Assembly (NCBI RefSeq): GCF_051380735.1
Contig: NZ_JBNYXQ010000001.1
Location: forward strand, 1,736,001 to 1,800,000
Reading direction: 5' to 3'
Source: Janthinobacterium sp051380735
GTDB lineage: Bacteria; Pseudomonadota; Gammaproteobacteria; Burkholderiales; Burkholderiaceae_D
Length of the DNA stretch: 64,000 nucleotides
Shown here piece after piece: positions 16,520 to 23,850 of the stretch. Position 1 is the stretch's first letter, and every line of letters starts with the position of its first letter. The translations under genes were made by a program, and so were the position numbers. A model generated the notes under the pieces. It was not told where the DNA came from. It was given only the letters and a program-made list of their open reading frames with translations, and searched no databases.

Positions 16520-17248
16520 CTACACATTTCTCAAGCCATCCTTAGCAGTAAACTGCTTACGGCTTCGCCAAAAGAATTCGATCATTTCGCATGTGCGCCA
16601 CTCTCGATGCCTAGCTATCTTCCGTGCGTCCTTGAGAGCTCCTGTAATGAATTTCCGTAGCTTGCGATCGCGGTCGATGGCAAGGCCATCAGCATCTAAC
16701 AGCCATGACGTTAATCCGTATGCGTCAGTCGTGGTAGCCTTCATACTAAGCAAAGCCTTTAGCAGTGAGGGATTAACCCATCCATACAGTTCAAACACAA
16801 GCAGGCAAACTGCATAGGAGAACTGACGGACAATAATAGTATTGCCGCCGTCATGGAACGGATTTTCTACGTCGCGGCGTTCAAAGGGTAAACTGGCAAG
16901 CTGAATTTGCAATTGATTTGCATTTTCAGAAAGCTGCCGTATTGCGGAAACTACCTCTTCCCGGTACATCAACTCCGCAGTAATGTGAAAAAGCAATGAG
17001 TCGGCTTGTTCAACAAATCCTGCCGCTGCTTGACGTAGAGCTTCACGATTCAGGCTTTCACTTTTAGTATCAAGAAAGTAAGGTCCATCACGGAAATAGT
17101 TAAAAATTCTCCCCATCCCGCCTAGAAATTTGAAATGTCTCTCTTCCTCACACTCGGCAGCCCACCGGAAGGCTTCACTTCGGCATTCGGATTGCGGTCC
17201 CCCCCCGCATCTTGTCAACAACCTTGTTAAGGCCATCTTCAAGATCAA
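16520..17248 (-). CDS. Unknown protein, C-terminal part of a frameshifted gene (242 aa)
   Basis: Helical, unrecognised protein. Its first ~15 codons overlap the end of the 93-aa frame (17175-17456). At 17200-17207 both frames cross a run of eight G (minus strand). With seven G the upstream frame would read through as ...DKMRGGPQSECRSEAF... and give one protein of about 310 residues. The N-terminus in this frame (MILKMALTRLL) is therefore probably not real. It may be a pseudogene, a sequencing slip in a homopolymer, or a phase-variable gene. No functional motif recognised. Confidence 0.6.
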   Translation of the reverse strand: MILKMALTRLLTRCGGGPQSECRSEAFRWAAECEEERHFKFLGGMGRIFNYFRDGPYFLDTKSESLNREALRQAAAGFVEQADSLLFHITAELMYREEVVSAIRQLSENANQLQIQLASLPFERRDVENPFHDGGNTIIVRQFSYAVCLLVFELYGWVNPSLLKALLSMKATTTDAYGLTSWLLDADGLAIDRDRKLRKFITGALKDARKIARHREWRTCEMIEFFWRSRKQFTAKDGLRNV

Positions 17249-17456
17249 GAGTGATGAGAGTTAAATCTTGGTCTTTTACCAACTTATGGCCAAACTCGGT
17301 CTCACTCAAGCGTTCGATAGCCACGGCACATATAGAGTTGACTATCTGATTCCTTTTTCGAGGTATCAGGGCCTGTTTTTCGATATCGGCAATTTCCCGC
17401 AACCAGTGGTTGAACTCAATCTTAAACTTGCTGTATAACTTTTCTCTATGTTCCAT
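17175..17456 (-). CDS. Unknown protein, N-terminal part of the frameshifted gene (93 aa)
   Basis: Helical N-terminal portion (MEHREKLYSKFKIEFNHWLREI...) that runs into the G8 tract and stops soon after. Start at ATG 17456; a TTG at 17462 is also possible. No strong ribosome site seen. See the 16520-17248 entry for the joined reading. Confidence 0.55.
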   Translation of the reverse strand: MEHREKLYSKFKIEFNHWLREIADIEKQALIPRKRNQIVNSICAVAIERLSETEFGHKLVKDQDLTLITLDLEDGLNKVVDKMRGGTAIRMPK

Positions 17457-17589
17457 CGTCAATATCAGACACTATGCGGTCGTTGAGAACCCTCGGACGC
17501 GCGCAGAGAGCAGGGGGGATTCGGAATACCAGCAAGTATAACGGCAATGGGCAACGCCCCCATCATCCAGTAGGCGACGACAAAAAGTC

Positions 17590-17634
17590 GGTTTCAAATT
17601 GGCGGCTATATACCCCCATGAACGGAATGAAACC
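17590..17634 (-). promoter_or_regulatory. Second copy of the inverted-repeat box
   Basis: GGTTTCA ... ATGGGGGT ... ATATAGC ... TGAAACC on the minus strand, same order and nearly same spacing as the box over the polB start (14614-14659). Here no AUG follows the G-rich site, so it may act as DNA (operator) rather than only as RNA. Confidence 0.5.
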
Positions 17635-17685
17635 GGAAGGAAAATGACGCATCATTACCCCCCAAGTCAAAAAAACATACAAGAA

Positions 17686-17709
17686 CGCCAACGGCAAAAG
17701 CCGTTGGCG
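17686..17709 (-). terminator. Integrase terminator
   Basis: Perfect 10-bp stem CGCCAACGGC / GCCGTTGGCG with an AAAA loop, followed on the minus strand by TTCTTG and a T7 run. It lies 32 bp after the integrase stop. Confidence 0.75.
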
Positions 17710-17741
17710 CGCTAGTATCCAAGATCATCATCCTGCTATCG

Positions 17742-19001
17742 TTAAGTCCCAGCCTTGGTGACATCGATCACCGCAGGGGTAGCAAGATCGGTATCTGACA
17801 CAACTTCATCGCCCGCAGTATCGCCCCCAATCGCGATCCTGACGACGTTGCCGACGACATTGGTAGCATCTCGAAGAGCGGTATCGCACAGGTGTGCGTA
17901 ACGCATGGTCATCATTGGCGAGCTATGCCCCAGTGCCGACTGAATCACAAACAGCGACACGCCATTCTGCGCCATGACGGACGCGTAGGTATGTCGCAAG
18001 TCGTGCACGCGCATACGGTCGATTCCAGCCTTTTCCAGCAATCGCTGCAAGCACTTGTCAATGTTGTACACGGGTCGGTCATCAGCAAGGTTCTTCCCTG
18101 GAAAAATCCACTGACTGTGCCCGTGACTCGGCAGCCCCTCCAAAAGCATGCGGGCCTGGGCACTGAGCACAATGTGGCGGGATTTCCCCGACTTGGTTTG
18201 CGGCAGATGCATCAACCCACGCCCCAGATCGACCTGCTCCCACTTTGCGCGTAAAGCCTCATTACGGCGCAAGCCAGTCAGCAGCAAGAACTTGATCCCA
18301 GCGATACCATAGATGTGACTGTCTCCCTCCATCGCCTGAAACAACCGCGAGATTTCATCGCTCGTCAGAAACCGTTCGCGTGCCCGTTGCTCCCGAAATT
18401 TGGCGATACCATAACAAGGGTTCTTTTCGATGATGCCCCAGATGGTGGCCAGCTTGAGCATGCGCGCGATCAGCGACAGGATGCGGTTGGCTGTGGCCGG
18501 CGTACGTGAATTTGCAATCTCGCCGATAAAGGCTTGGATTTCACGTGTCGAAATTTCCGACAATTTCTTATGGCCGAAGCGGGGGAGCAAATGGTTTTTC
18601 AAGCGGTGTGCATCGTCCTTGTGCGAGCGCTTGGTCTGCATCGCCATCGGCATATATTCGCGTTCAGCGAACTCGGCAAAGCTCGGCATGGCCTTGAGCT
18701 CGTCCTTCTCCTCCTGGGCGTCTTTACCCATGTCGAGCATTGAACGCATTTCACCTGCCCGTTTGCGCGCGGCGGCAAGATCGGTGGCCGGATACTCGCC
18801 GATTCGGGCGGCACGCTTGCGCCCGTCGAACGTGTACCGCCAGAACCAGAATTTCCTGCCACCCTTGGTAACAGATAAGCGCAGTCCGGTCACTTCGGTA
18901 TCGCTGACCTCGTATGCCTTGGACACTGCATCCTGCGGACAAGGGGGCAAGCGATCCAGATCGCGCTGGGTGAAACGAAATTTTCGAGCAAGTGTAGCCA
19001 T
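17742..19001 (-). CDS. Tyrosine integrase, full length (419 aa)
   Basis: Phage-type integrase likely responsible for integration and excision. Residues ~10-95 form the DUF4102 arm-binding domain (VTGLRLSVTKGGRKFWFWRY...GEYPATDLAAARKRA), ~115-200 the SAM-like core-binding domain, ~215-390 the catalytic domain with TGLRRNEAL, MRVHDLRHTYAS, LGHSSPMMTMRY and the nucleophile tyrosine. Start at 19001, with GGAGG seven bases upstream. It is the only intact recombinase in the element. The GGACCAGA repeats near both ends are candidate arm sites, and the tRNA anticodon loop the core site. A strong hairpin terminator (19032-19060) lies just upstream and could limit expression. Confidence 0.93.
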   Translation of the reverse strand: MATLARKFRFTQRDLDRLPPCPQDAVSKAYEVSDTEVTGLRLSVTKGGRKFWFWRYTFDGRKRAARIGEYPATDLAAARKRAGEMRSMLDMGKDAQEEKDELKAMPSFAEFAEREYMPMAMQTKRSHKDDAHRLKNHLLPRFGHKKLSEISTREIQAFIGEIANSRTPATANRILSLIARMLKLATIWGIIEKNPCYGIAKFREQRARERFLTSDEISRLFQAMEGDSHIYGIAGIKFLLLTGLRRNEALRAKWEQVDLGRGLMHLPQTKSGKSRHIVLSAQARMLLEGLPSHGHSQWIFPGKNLADDRPVYNIDKCLQRLLEKAGIDRMRVHDLRHTYASVMAQNGVSLFVIQSALGHSSPMMTMRYAHLCDTALRDATNVVGNVVRIAIGGDTAGDEVVSDTDLATPAVIDVTKAGT

Positions 19002-19478
19002 TGTAGGCCTCCATATTGATGACAAAAGAAAGCCCGCATTCGGCATAACCGAATGCGGGCAAGAAGTTGATAAGCTGAGGTGGTGGGTGCGCGTTTTCAG
19101 AGTCCGTAATCATTGCTCCAACGTACCCTATCACCAGCGTTACAAACCTTAAGCGCTAAGCGGGAATACAAGGAATGTGACAAGGGCCAGCAGGTGCAGT
19201 AGAACCATCCGGTTCATTTCCGTCTTTTCGAACAGAACACATACAGCGAAGGGTAACGAACGCTAAGTCCTAGCATTGGAAGACCTGCTCATTCAGAGAT
19301 CGACCAAATTAACAAGTACCTTTAGAATCATATCGATGTGAAGTACCCCCCTAGTCAAACCAGCCCAGGTATTTATCCAAATCCATTTTCAATTCATACT
19401 AGATCTGCTGTTGACCAATCGCAGAGACAGCAGAAGAGAATATTTTTAACAATCAGCATTCCAAATGTGTTGGGCACA
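19002..19478. other. Divergent region between integrase and STAND gene
   Basis: About 480 bp. It contains the hairpin at 19032-19060 and a minus-strand TTTGACTAGGGGGGTACTTC box near 19338-19357 that resembles the box at 17651-17668. The STAND frame is open from 19338, but I place its start at 19479. Short minus-strand frames overlap the hairpin; none is convincing. Confidence 0.4.
19032..19060 (-). terminator. Hairpin terminator just upstream of the integrase
   Basis: GCCCGCATTCGG / CCGAATGCGGGC with a short loop and TTTCTTTT on the minus strand. It lies 31-59 bp upstream of the integrase start and faces the same direction, so it could end or attenuate transcripts entering the integrase gene. 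Confidence 0.65.
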
Positions 19479-22400
19479 ATGATTACAGATACCGATACTG
19501 TACGACTACTTGCAGAAATGAACGACGTAGCAGCTTTCGAACGAGTTGCAACGGCTGTGCTGCGCGCGGAGAATGCTCAGCTCTACGCGAACCTGTCTCA
19601 TCCAGGTGTACAACCGGGAGGCAAAACTGTAAGAGCACCTTTTGATAACGTTGGGTGGGTGCAGTCGGCCGATGGAGCGCGATTTGTATGTGCGGCGCAT
19701 ACAACGGAGCAAAAAGACCTAAGGGGAAAATGGCTACACGATCCAGCAACAGTCAAACCCAGGAAGCCCGGTGGGAAGCCAACAAAACCTGCAGGTGACC
19801 TCATCAAGGGCATAGCGGAAATCCAGAAGCTGCGCGAAACCCATCCACAACTGGCAGTGAGCTTAGCTCTGACGACCAATCGCGAGACATCACTAGAACT
19901 TCGAGTTGCGGTGGAAGCAATGGCACACTCCGCTGGAATCGACCTCCACATTTGGCCCGTTTCCAGGATTGCTCATTTTCTTGATACCGATCCAACAGGC
20001 CAGATCATCAGGAAAAACACTTTAGGTATAGCTGTGAGGCTCATGTCACGAGATCTTCTGCTTGAGCTAGGCAGGCGTAGCATCCAAGATCATCTGCAAC
20101 TTGCAGCTACCAAGGACAATATCCTCCGTGACGGTTTTACCTTAGACCGTAGTGACACGTTAGTCATAGGGGCTTCAGGAATGGGCAAAACGACGGCCTG
20201 CGCGATAGAACTCAATAGTTTTATTAAGAAGGGACAACCGGCGATCATCCTCAAAACGGAGTATCTGACTACCGCGACAACTATGGAGGCAGCTATAGAA
20301 AGTGAGCTGCGACGCACGGAACCCGATCTTGAATCGGGAGCCGGCAAAAAGGCACTTTTGCTTTGTATCGGCGAAGATCCACTAATGGTACTGGTAGAAG
20401 ATATAAACCGTGCTGTTAACCCCGGACCGTTGCTAAACAAAGTCCTTTCGTGGATACGTACTTCTGCGAAGGCCAATGACGACGAACGACTGTGGCGCGT
20501 TGTCTGTCCTATCTGGCCACAGTACCTCGACTCGATAGAAGATCAAAAGCGCGTGCTAGCAGCGATGACGTTGCTTCGTGTCGACAGATATACCTCAGCG
20601 GAAGCGATCCGCGCTGTACATAAGCGAGCGGGAATTCTAGGAATCCAGATGGATGAGGACCGTGCTGTACTCATTTCTGTTCAACTAGGAAGGGATCCCT
20701 TACTAATTGGTCTCCACGACCTTAACTCAGAAGAGACTGCCTCCGGTGTCATTCAAACCTACGTAGAAGAACGTCTTAACATTGTTGCAACCCACATACA
20801 TAGCCTTAAGTCTGAAGTAATCCAGGCTATGTCGGAACTACTACGCAAGATGTTGCAGCACCGCAACTTGCGCCCCCAATGGACTGAGGTCAAGTCATGG
20901 ATTGCGGACCAAGATATGATCGAACTACTGAGACATATTGCACGCGAAGGAAATGTGATGCGGATACCAAGCGCTAGAGTAGAAGAAACGCTTGAATTCA
21001 GACATGACCGAGTATTACATCACCTGCTTAGTGGCGCGCTTGCGGAAGTATTCAAGTTAGATATGCTGCCCGATTATGCCACTGACCCGTTCTATGCGGA
21101 GGTGGCAGCACGTGCAGCAGTATGGACTGAACTCCCGCTGCAGCAACTAGAGAGGTGGATGGATGAGAGTCCAGAGACAGCGGCCTATGCCTTACAGATA
21201 TCCTCTGAGTTTGGTAGCAGTTATACAACCATCGCGGCACAGGCACTGAGTCAATGGCTGCAACGGGAGGATGTGAAGGGAGATTCTTGGGTCAGTCAGC
21301 GGTATGCTGTCGCGCAAGTCCTCGCTGAAACGACCGCCCCAGACATACGGTACCTCATCACACAATTCCCTAGCAGCGATTATCCATGGCATCCGCTTTT
21401 CTCCGCTGCTTTTAGAAATGGAGACCTTATTGCAGGACTACGACTCTTGTCGCTGCGTGAGATCGGAGTGACAGTCGCTGGAAAGCAAAACCTTCTCGCA
21501 TTCGTCAAGCGATTGTATAGCAACAAACTTAGCGCTGCCGTGGATGCAACCCTACAGCGCACAGATCTAAATCACCTCCTAAACTCTGGCATGAGGGCGG
21601 GGGCCTTGCGATTAGCTGGATATATAGGCGACAGTTCGTTAGCGCAAGCAGTTCGAATATGTTGGAATCAAGACGACGATAGAGGCAGTAGACTACGATC
21701 GTACCTATTCGCGGCGGCGCGATGCTGCGGTAGCACTCCCGATGCGATTCTAGGTCCTGTATGCGATGCATGGGAGGCTCTACCGGAAGATTCTGACTCC
21801 GATGTAGGTCAACCTGCCGAGCGCTTAGCTGCGGAGTATGTGGCATGGGAGTTCAGATCTTACCCAATAGGGAACGCAGTAGGCTATTTTGTCGAGCGGG
21901 CAAACACTTCCAAAAAGCTGGAATGGCCGATCACATATATGCTTCGTACCGTGGATCACCCCGACGCATTGGAGCAAGTTGCACGCTACGCAGCGAAGGC
22001 TGGCTTCATGTCGGCAAGTTCGTTGAAGTCCGATTGGGAGCCGCATTCGCGGAATTCTGGTAGACGCATGTCATTGGATTCAAAGAATCGACTCTTGAGA
22101 ATTTTTAGCGATGAAACAGAGTCAGACAATGTACGAAAACAAATGTTCGATTTTTGGGCTTTAGCTGCCGATGTTGCTGACCTCGATATTTTGCGCCAGA
22201 TCCCTGAAGGAAGCCTTTTGCATGAGCGTTCTTTATGGGCGCGCGCACGCCGAAAAGACAGGTCTGTTATTCCACAGGTGCTCCGGAAATTCCCTGAGAA
22301 TCCTGAACACTGGCTGCATATCGCAAGCTATCAGTGGTCAAATACTTTGACTGAGGCACTAGATCCGATACTTGATCAGGTCGCAGAGGAACAGGAAGAA

Positions 22401-23123
22401 TATTCTAATCTAGAGTATGCCGTTGCCAAAGCGCTGGAACATGTTAAACCAAAGCAAGTAGTTAGCATGCTGCGGCAACGTTGGGCGAGATTGATGACAA
22501 AGCCCTTGATGGTTCAGACGGCTCTCCTCTCCACAGAACATGATGCTACTATTTTAGTGCATGAAGCCTTTACATCATCTCAGAACCCACGTGCTCTGTT
22601 AAAACACTTTGTAAGCCATGCAACTATCAGTTCGAATGGAAATTTCGGGTTGGTCGCTCCTACACAATTACATAATCTAATTCCTTACTTGGATCTCTTT
22701 CCAGAGGATGAGATTGAGTTGCTATGGGAAACCTGCACAAACAAAGGTTGGCTCGATTTTCGTATTAAGCATCTCGAATCACGAATGCGAAACATATCGA
22801 ATCGCCACATGAGTCTGCCAAGCGATCCCGTAAATACTGAGGACTTGGATCTAGCATTAAGTGGTACGATTGTTTATCTATCCATTTGGTTTGATCAACA
22901 AGTACAACGCGGTTTAGGACGTCAAAAGGTTTTCGCTGCGATATTAGACTGGCTTAGCCATCATGATGAACAAAAGGCAATAAAAATTGTTGGTGAAATT
23001 GTGAGCCAAGTGGCTACTCGCAGAGAATTTCAAATGTTCGAGACAACACTCGGACAGCGTTGCAGCACTGTACCAAATATGCGGGCCATACGTTTTAACG
23101 TCCATAGAAGAAGCTTGGTTTGA
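19479..23123 (+). CDS. STAND-type NTPase with N-terminal effector-like domain (1214 aa)
   Basis: Large multidomain protein. Residues ~1-185 form a domain with the pattern LSHPGVQPGGKTVRAPFD...FVCAAHTTEQ...KWLHDP...DLIKG...LALTTN...HFLDTDPTGQIIRK, which I associate with PD-(D/E)xK-like or related N-terminal domains of STAND proteins. A Walker A GASGMGKTT follows at 231-239 and a Walker B-like VLVEDI at 304-309, then several hundred residues of helical repeats that would act as sensor. This architecture is typical of antiphage STAND ATPases (Avs-like), where sensing activates the N-terminal effector. Start at the ATG 19479; the frame is open to 19338. AT-rich. Defence role inferred. Confidence 0.75.
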   Translation: MITDTDTVRLLAEMNDVAAFERVATAVLRAENAQLYANLSHPGVQPGGKTVRAPFDNVGWVQSADGARFVCAAHTTEQKDLRGKWLHDPATVKPRKPGGKPTKPAGDLIKGIAEIQKLRETHPQLAVSLALTTNRETSLELRVAVEAMAHSAGIDLHIWPVSRIAHFLDTDPTGQIIRKNTLGIAVRLMSRDLLLELGRRSIQDHLQLAATKDNILRDGFTLDRSDTLVIGASGMGKTTACAIELNSFIKKGQPAIILKTEYLTTATTMEAAIESELRRTEPDLESGAGKKALLLCIGEDPLMVLVEDINRAVNPGPLLNKVLSWIRTSAKANDDERLWRVVCPIWPQYLDSIEDQKRVLAAMTLLRVDRYTSAEAIRAVHKRAGILGIQMDEDRAVLISVQLGRDPLLIGLHDLNSEETASGVIQTYVEERLNIVATHIHSLKSEVIQAMSELLRKMLQHRNLRPQWTEVKSWIADQDMIELLRHIAREGNVMRIPSARVEETLEFRHDRVLHHLLSGALAEVFKLDMLPDYATDPFYAEVAARAAVWTELPLQQLERWMDESPETAAYALQISSEFGSSYTTIAAQALSQWLQREDVKGDSWVSQRYAVAQVLAETTAPDIRYLITQFPSSDYPWHPLFSAAFRNGDLIAGLRLLSLREIGVTVAGKQNLLAFVKRLYSNKLSAAVDATLQRTDLNHLLNSGMRAGALRLAGYIGDSSLAQAVRICWNQDDDRGSRLRSYLFAAARCCGSTPDAILGPVCDAWEALPEDSDSDVGQPAERLAAEYVAWEFRSYPIGNAVGYFVERANTSKKLEWPITYMLRTVDHPDALEQVARYAAKAGFMSASSLKSDWEPHSRNSGRRMSLDSKNRLLRIFSDETESDNVRKQMFDFWALAADVADLDILRQIPEGSLLHERSLWARARRKDRSVIPQVLRKFPENPEHWLHIASYQWSNTLTEALDPILDQVAEEQEEYSNLEYAVAKALEHVKPKQVVSMLRQRWARLMTKPLMVQTALLSTEHDATILVHEAFTSSQNPRALLKHFVSHATISSNGNFGLVAPTQLHNLIPYLDLFPEDEIELLWETCTNKGWLDFRIKHLESRMRNISNRHMSLPSDPVNTEDLDLALSGTIVYLSIWFDQQVQRGLGRQKVFAAILDWLSHHDEQKAIKIVGEIVSQVATRREFQMFETTLGQRCSTVPNMRAIRFNVHRRSLV

Positions 23124-23194
23124 CCTAGCTTCGATAGTTCACTCGATTTCTATAGGGAAGGATATAGCTGCTAAATTTTTTCGCCGAGTCAAAT

Positions 23195-23228
23195 GAAAAA
23201 AAGCCAACCCCACAGGGTTGGCTTTTTC
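23195..23228. terminator. Bidirectional terminator, STAND gene and element tRNA
   Basis: AGCCAACCC / GGGTTGGCT stem with A-rich and T-rich flanks. It serves the STAND gene on the plus strand and the tRNA on the minus strand. Diverged copy of 1440-1472. Confidence 0.85.
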
Positions 23229-23234
23229 ATTATG

Positions 23235-23518
23235 TGGTGGGCCTCCCGTGAGTCGAACACGGCACCAACGGATTCTGGTTTGTGTGACTTTCGCCACTCC
23301 CTGGACTATGCCTTCACCATAGCTTGCGCCGTAGGTGGGTGCCGTCTAGTCTCTACACCTTCAACAGCACTTTCGCACTGAAGCTTGGCTCGGCATTGCC
23401 TTACGCATCGCTGCGCTTAGGTTTCACCGAATTTGACACCATCCCTTACGCGGTTTCCCATCGCAAGGCACATTTACATATGAGTCCGCTGCTCTAACCA
23501 AGCATGAGCTAGAGGCCC
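23235..23518 (-). tRNA. tRNA-Ile2(CAU) carried by the element, interrupted by a group I intron
   Basis: 5' exon 23518-23480 (39 nt) and 3' exon 23274-23235 (40 nt, CCA encoded) form a complete cloverleaf: acceptor GGGCCTC/GAGGCCC, D stem GCTC/GAGC, anticodon stem GCGGA/TCCGT with loop CTCATAA, T stem CCGTG/CACGG. CAU anticodon with tRNA-Ile2-like surroundings, so it should read AUA after lysidine modification by TilS. The intron (23275-23479) lies directly after the anticodon. The gene sits inside the element, 184 bp from the right core, and would be transcribed from the host tRNA promoter at 23808-23836 through the truncated host 5' half. Confidence 0.93.
23275..23479 (-). ncRNA. Self-splicing group I intron in tRNA-Ile2 (205 nt)
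   Basis: Nearly the same sequence and exactly the same length as the Azoarcus tRNA-Ile intron as I remember it: the IGS region AAATGTGCCTTGCG, GGGATGGTGTCAAATTCGG, GAAACCTAAGCGCAG, GCCGAGCCAAGC, the R element region GTGTAGAGACTAGACGG, CACCCACCTA, GGCATAGTCCAGG, GTGGCGAAAGTCACACAAACCAG. The 5' exon ends in U (CAU) opposite the IGS G, and the intron ends in G, as required for group I splicing. No open reading frame inside. Confidence 0.95.
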
Positions 23519-23701
23519 GAAACCTGTACTACCTTTACCACCTCACCGACAAGTCGAGGCCCTGGAACCCTGCAGTCCGGTGCGCGCTGGACCAGAAATG
23601 GACCAGACAGTGTTTTGCACAACTCAAAACCAGCAAGAAACCAACCGTAAGTCTTTGAATCTAAAAAACTTCCCTTTATGTACCTTTTTGATACACAAGG
23701 T
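23519..23701. other. Right end of the element, between tRNA copies
   Basis: 183 bp without a gene. It contains the right arm-type repeat (23589-23607). On the minus strand it forms the transcribed spacer between the truncated host tRNA 5' half and the intron-bearing tRNA. No convincing separate promoter seen. Confidence 0.5.
23589..23607. repeat. Arm-type direct repeat, right end
   Basis: GGACCAGAAATGGACCAGA; 18 of 19 bases match 1613-1631, in the same orientation. It lies 94 bp inside the right core. Confidence 0.65.
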
Positions 23702-23711
23702 TTATGAGTCC
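23702..23711. other. Right attachment core
   Basis: TTATGAGTCC, identical to 1517-1526. The host tRNA 5' half lies to its right. Inside the element the sequence departs from tRNA (AAACC instead of AATCC on the minus strand). Confidence 0.75.
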
Positions 23712-23742
23712 GCTGCTCTAACCAAGCATGAGCTAGAGGCCC
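23704..23742 (-). pseudogene. 5' half of the host tRNA-Ile2(CAU), truncated by integration
   Basis: 39 nt identical to the 5' exon of the intact tRNA at 23480-23518, ending at the anticodon CAU and then running into element sequence. Preceded by a good promoter (23808-23836) and the rpoD gene, so this is probably the original chromosomal locus. Its 3' half is at 1479-1518. Confidence 0.85.
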
Positions 23743-23807
23743 TGGGTAATGCCGACGTGGCGGGCGTGGTGCCCTGCCTCGCGTGGCCGTTGTGAAACGG
23801 ACACGGG

Positions 23808-23836
23808 AGCATAGGGGCAACCGCCGCCTACGTCAA
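23808..23836 (-). promoter_or_regulatory. Sigma70 promoter of the tRNA-Ile2 locus
   Basis: Minus strand TTGACG, 17-bp spacer, TATGCT, with the -10 box 66 bp upstream of the tRNA 5' end. It would drive transcription through the truncated half and into the intron-bearing tRNA. Confidence 0.6.
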
Positions 23837-23850
23837 GCCCTGACGGGCCT

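Larger units (their letters stand above)
17463..17741. other. Region between integrase and the frameshifted gene
   Basis: Holds the integrase terminator (17686-17709), a TTGACTTGGGGGGTAATG box (minus strand, about 17651-17668) and the GGTTTCA...TGAAACC box (17590-17634). A 41-codon frame from a TTG near 17600 follows the second box on the minus strand; it has no recognisable product. Probably the promoter region of the frameshifted gene. Confidence 0.5.
1517..23711. mobile_element. Integrative element in the anticodon loop of tRNA-Ile2(CAU), ~22.2 kb
   Basis: It is bounded by the 10-bp direct repeat TTATGAGTCC (1517-1526 and 23702-23711), which is part of the tRNA anticodon stem-loop, and by the two separated halves of one tRNA gene. 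Near-identical 19-bp direct repeats (GGACCAGAAAYGGACCAGA) lie 86 bp inside the left core and 94 bp inside the right core, as expected for integrase arm sites. Contents: two tyrosine recombinases, a family B DNA polymerase, an XRE repressor, small membrane proteins, an RT locus, Hsp70-like and STAND-like genes, and a replacement tRNA with a group I intron. The block is more AT-rich than its flanks. No conjugation, capsid or relaxase genes are visible. Resemblance to pipolins (integrative elements with a PolB) is an inference. Confidence 0.85.

Noticed and set aside
19338..19478. Longer N-terminus of the STAND protein
   Set aside because: The 47 extra residues have no domain character, and a GG-rich promoter-like box lies there. 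Not fully excluded.
1479..23274. Alternative model: ordinary integration at the tRNA 3' end, using the 40-bp identity 1479-1518 / 23235-23274
   Set aside because: It would leave unexplained the second tRNA 5' half at 23704-23742, the uninterrupted GGACTCAT in front of the left 3' half, and the paired arm repeats at 1613 and 23589, which are symmetrical only around the 10-bp cores. It remains the main alternative and can be tested with empty sites in relatives.
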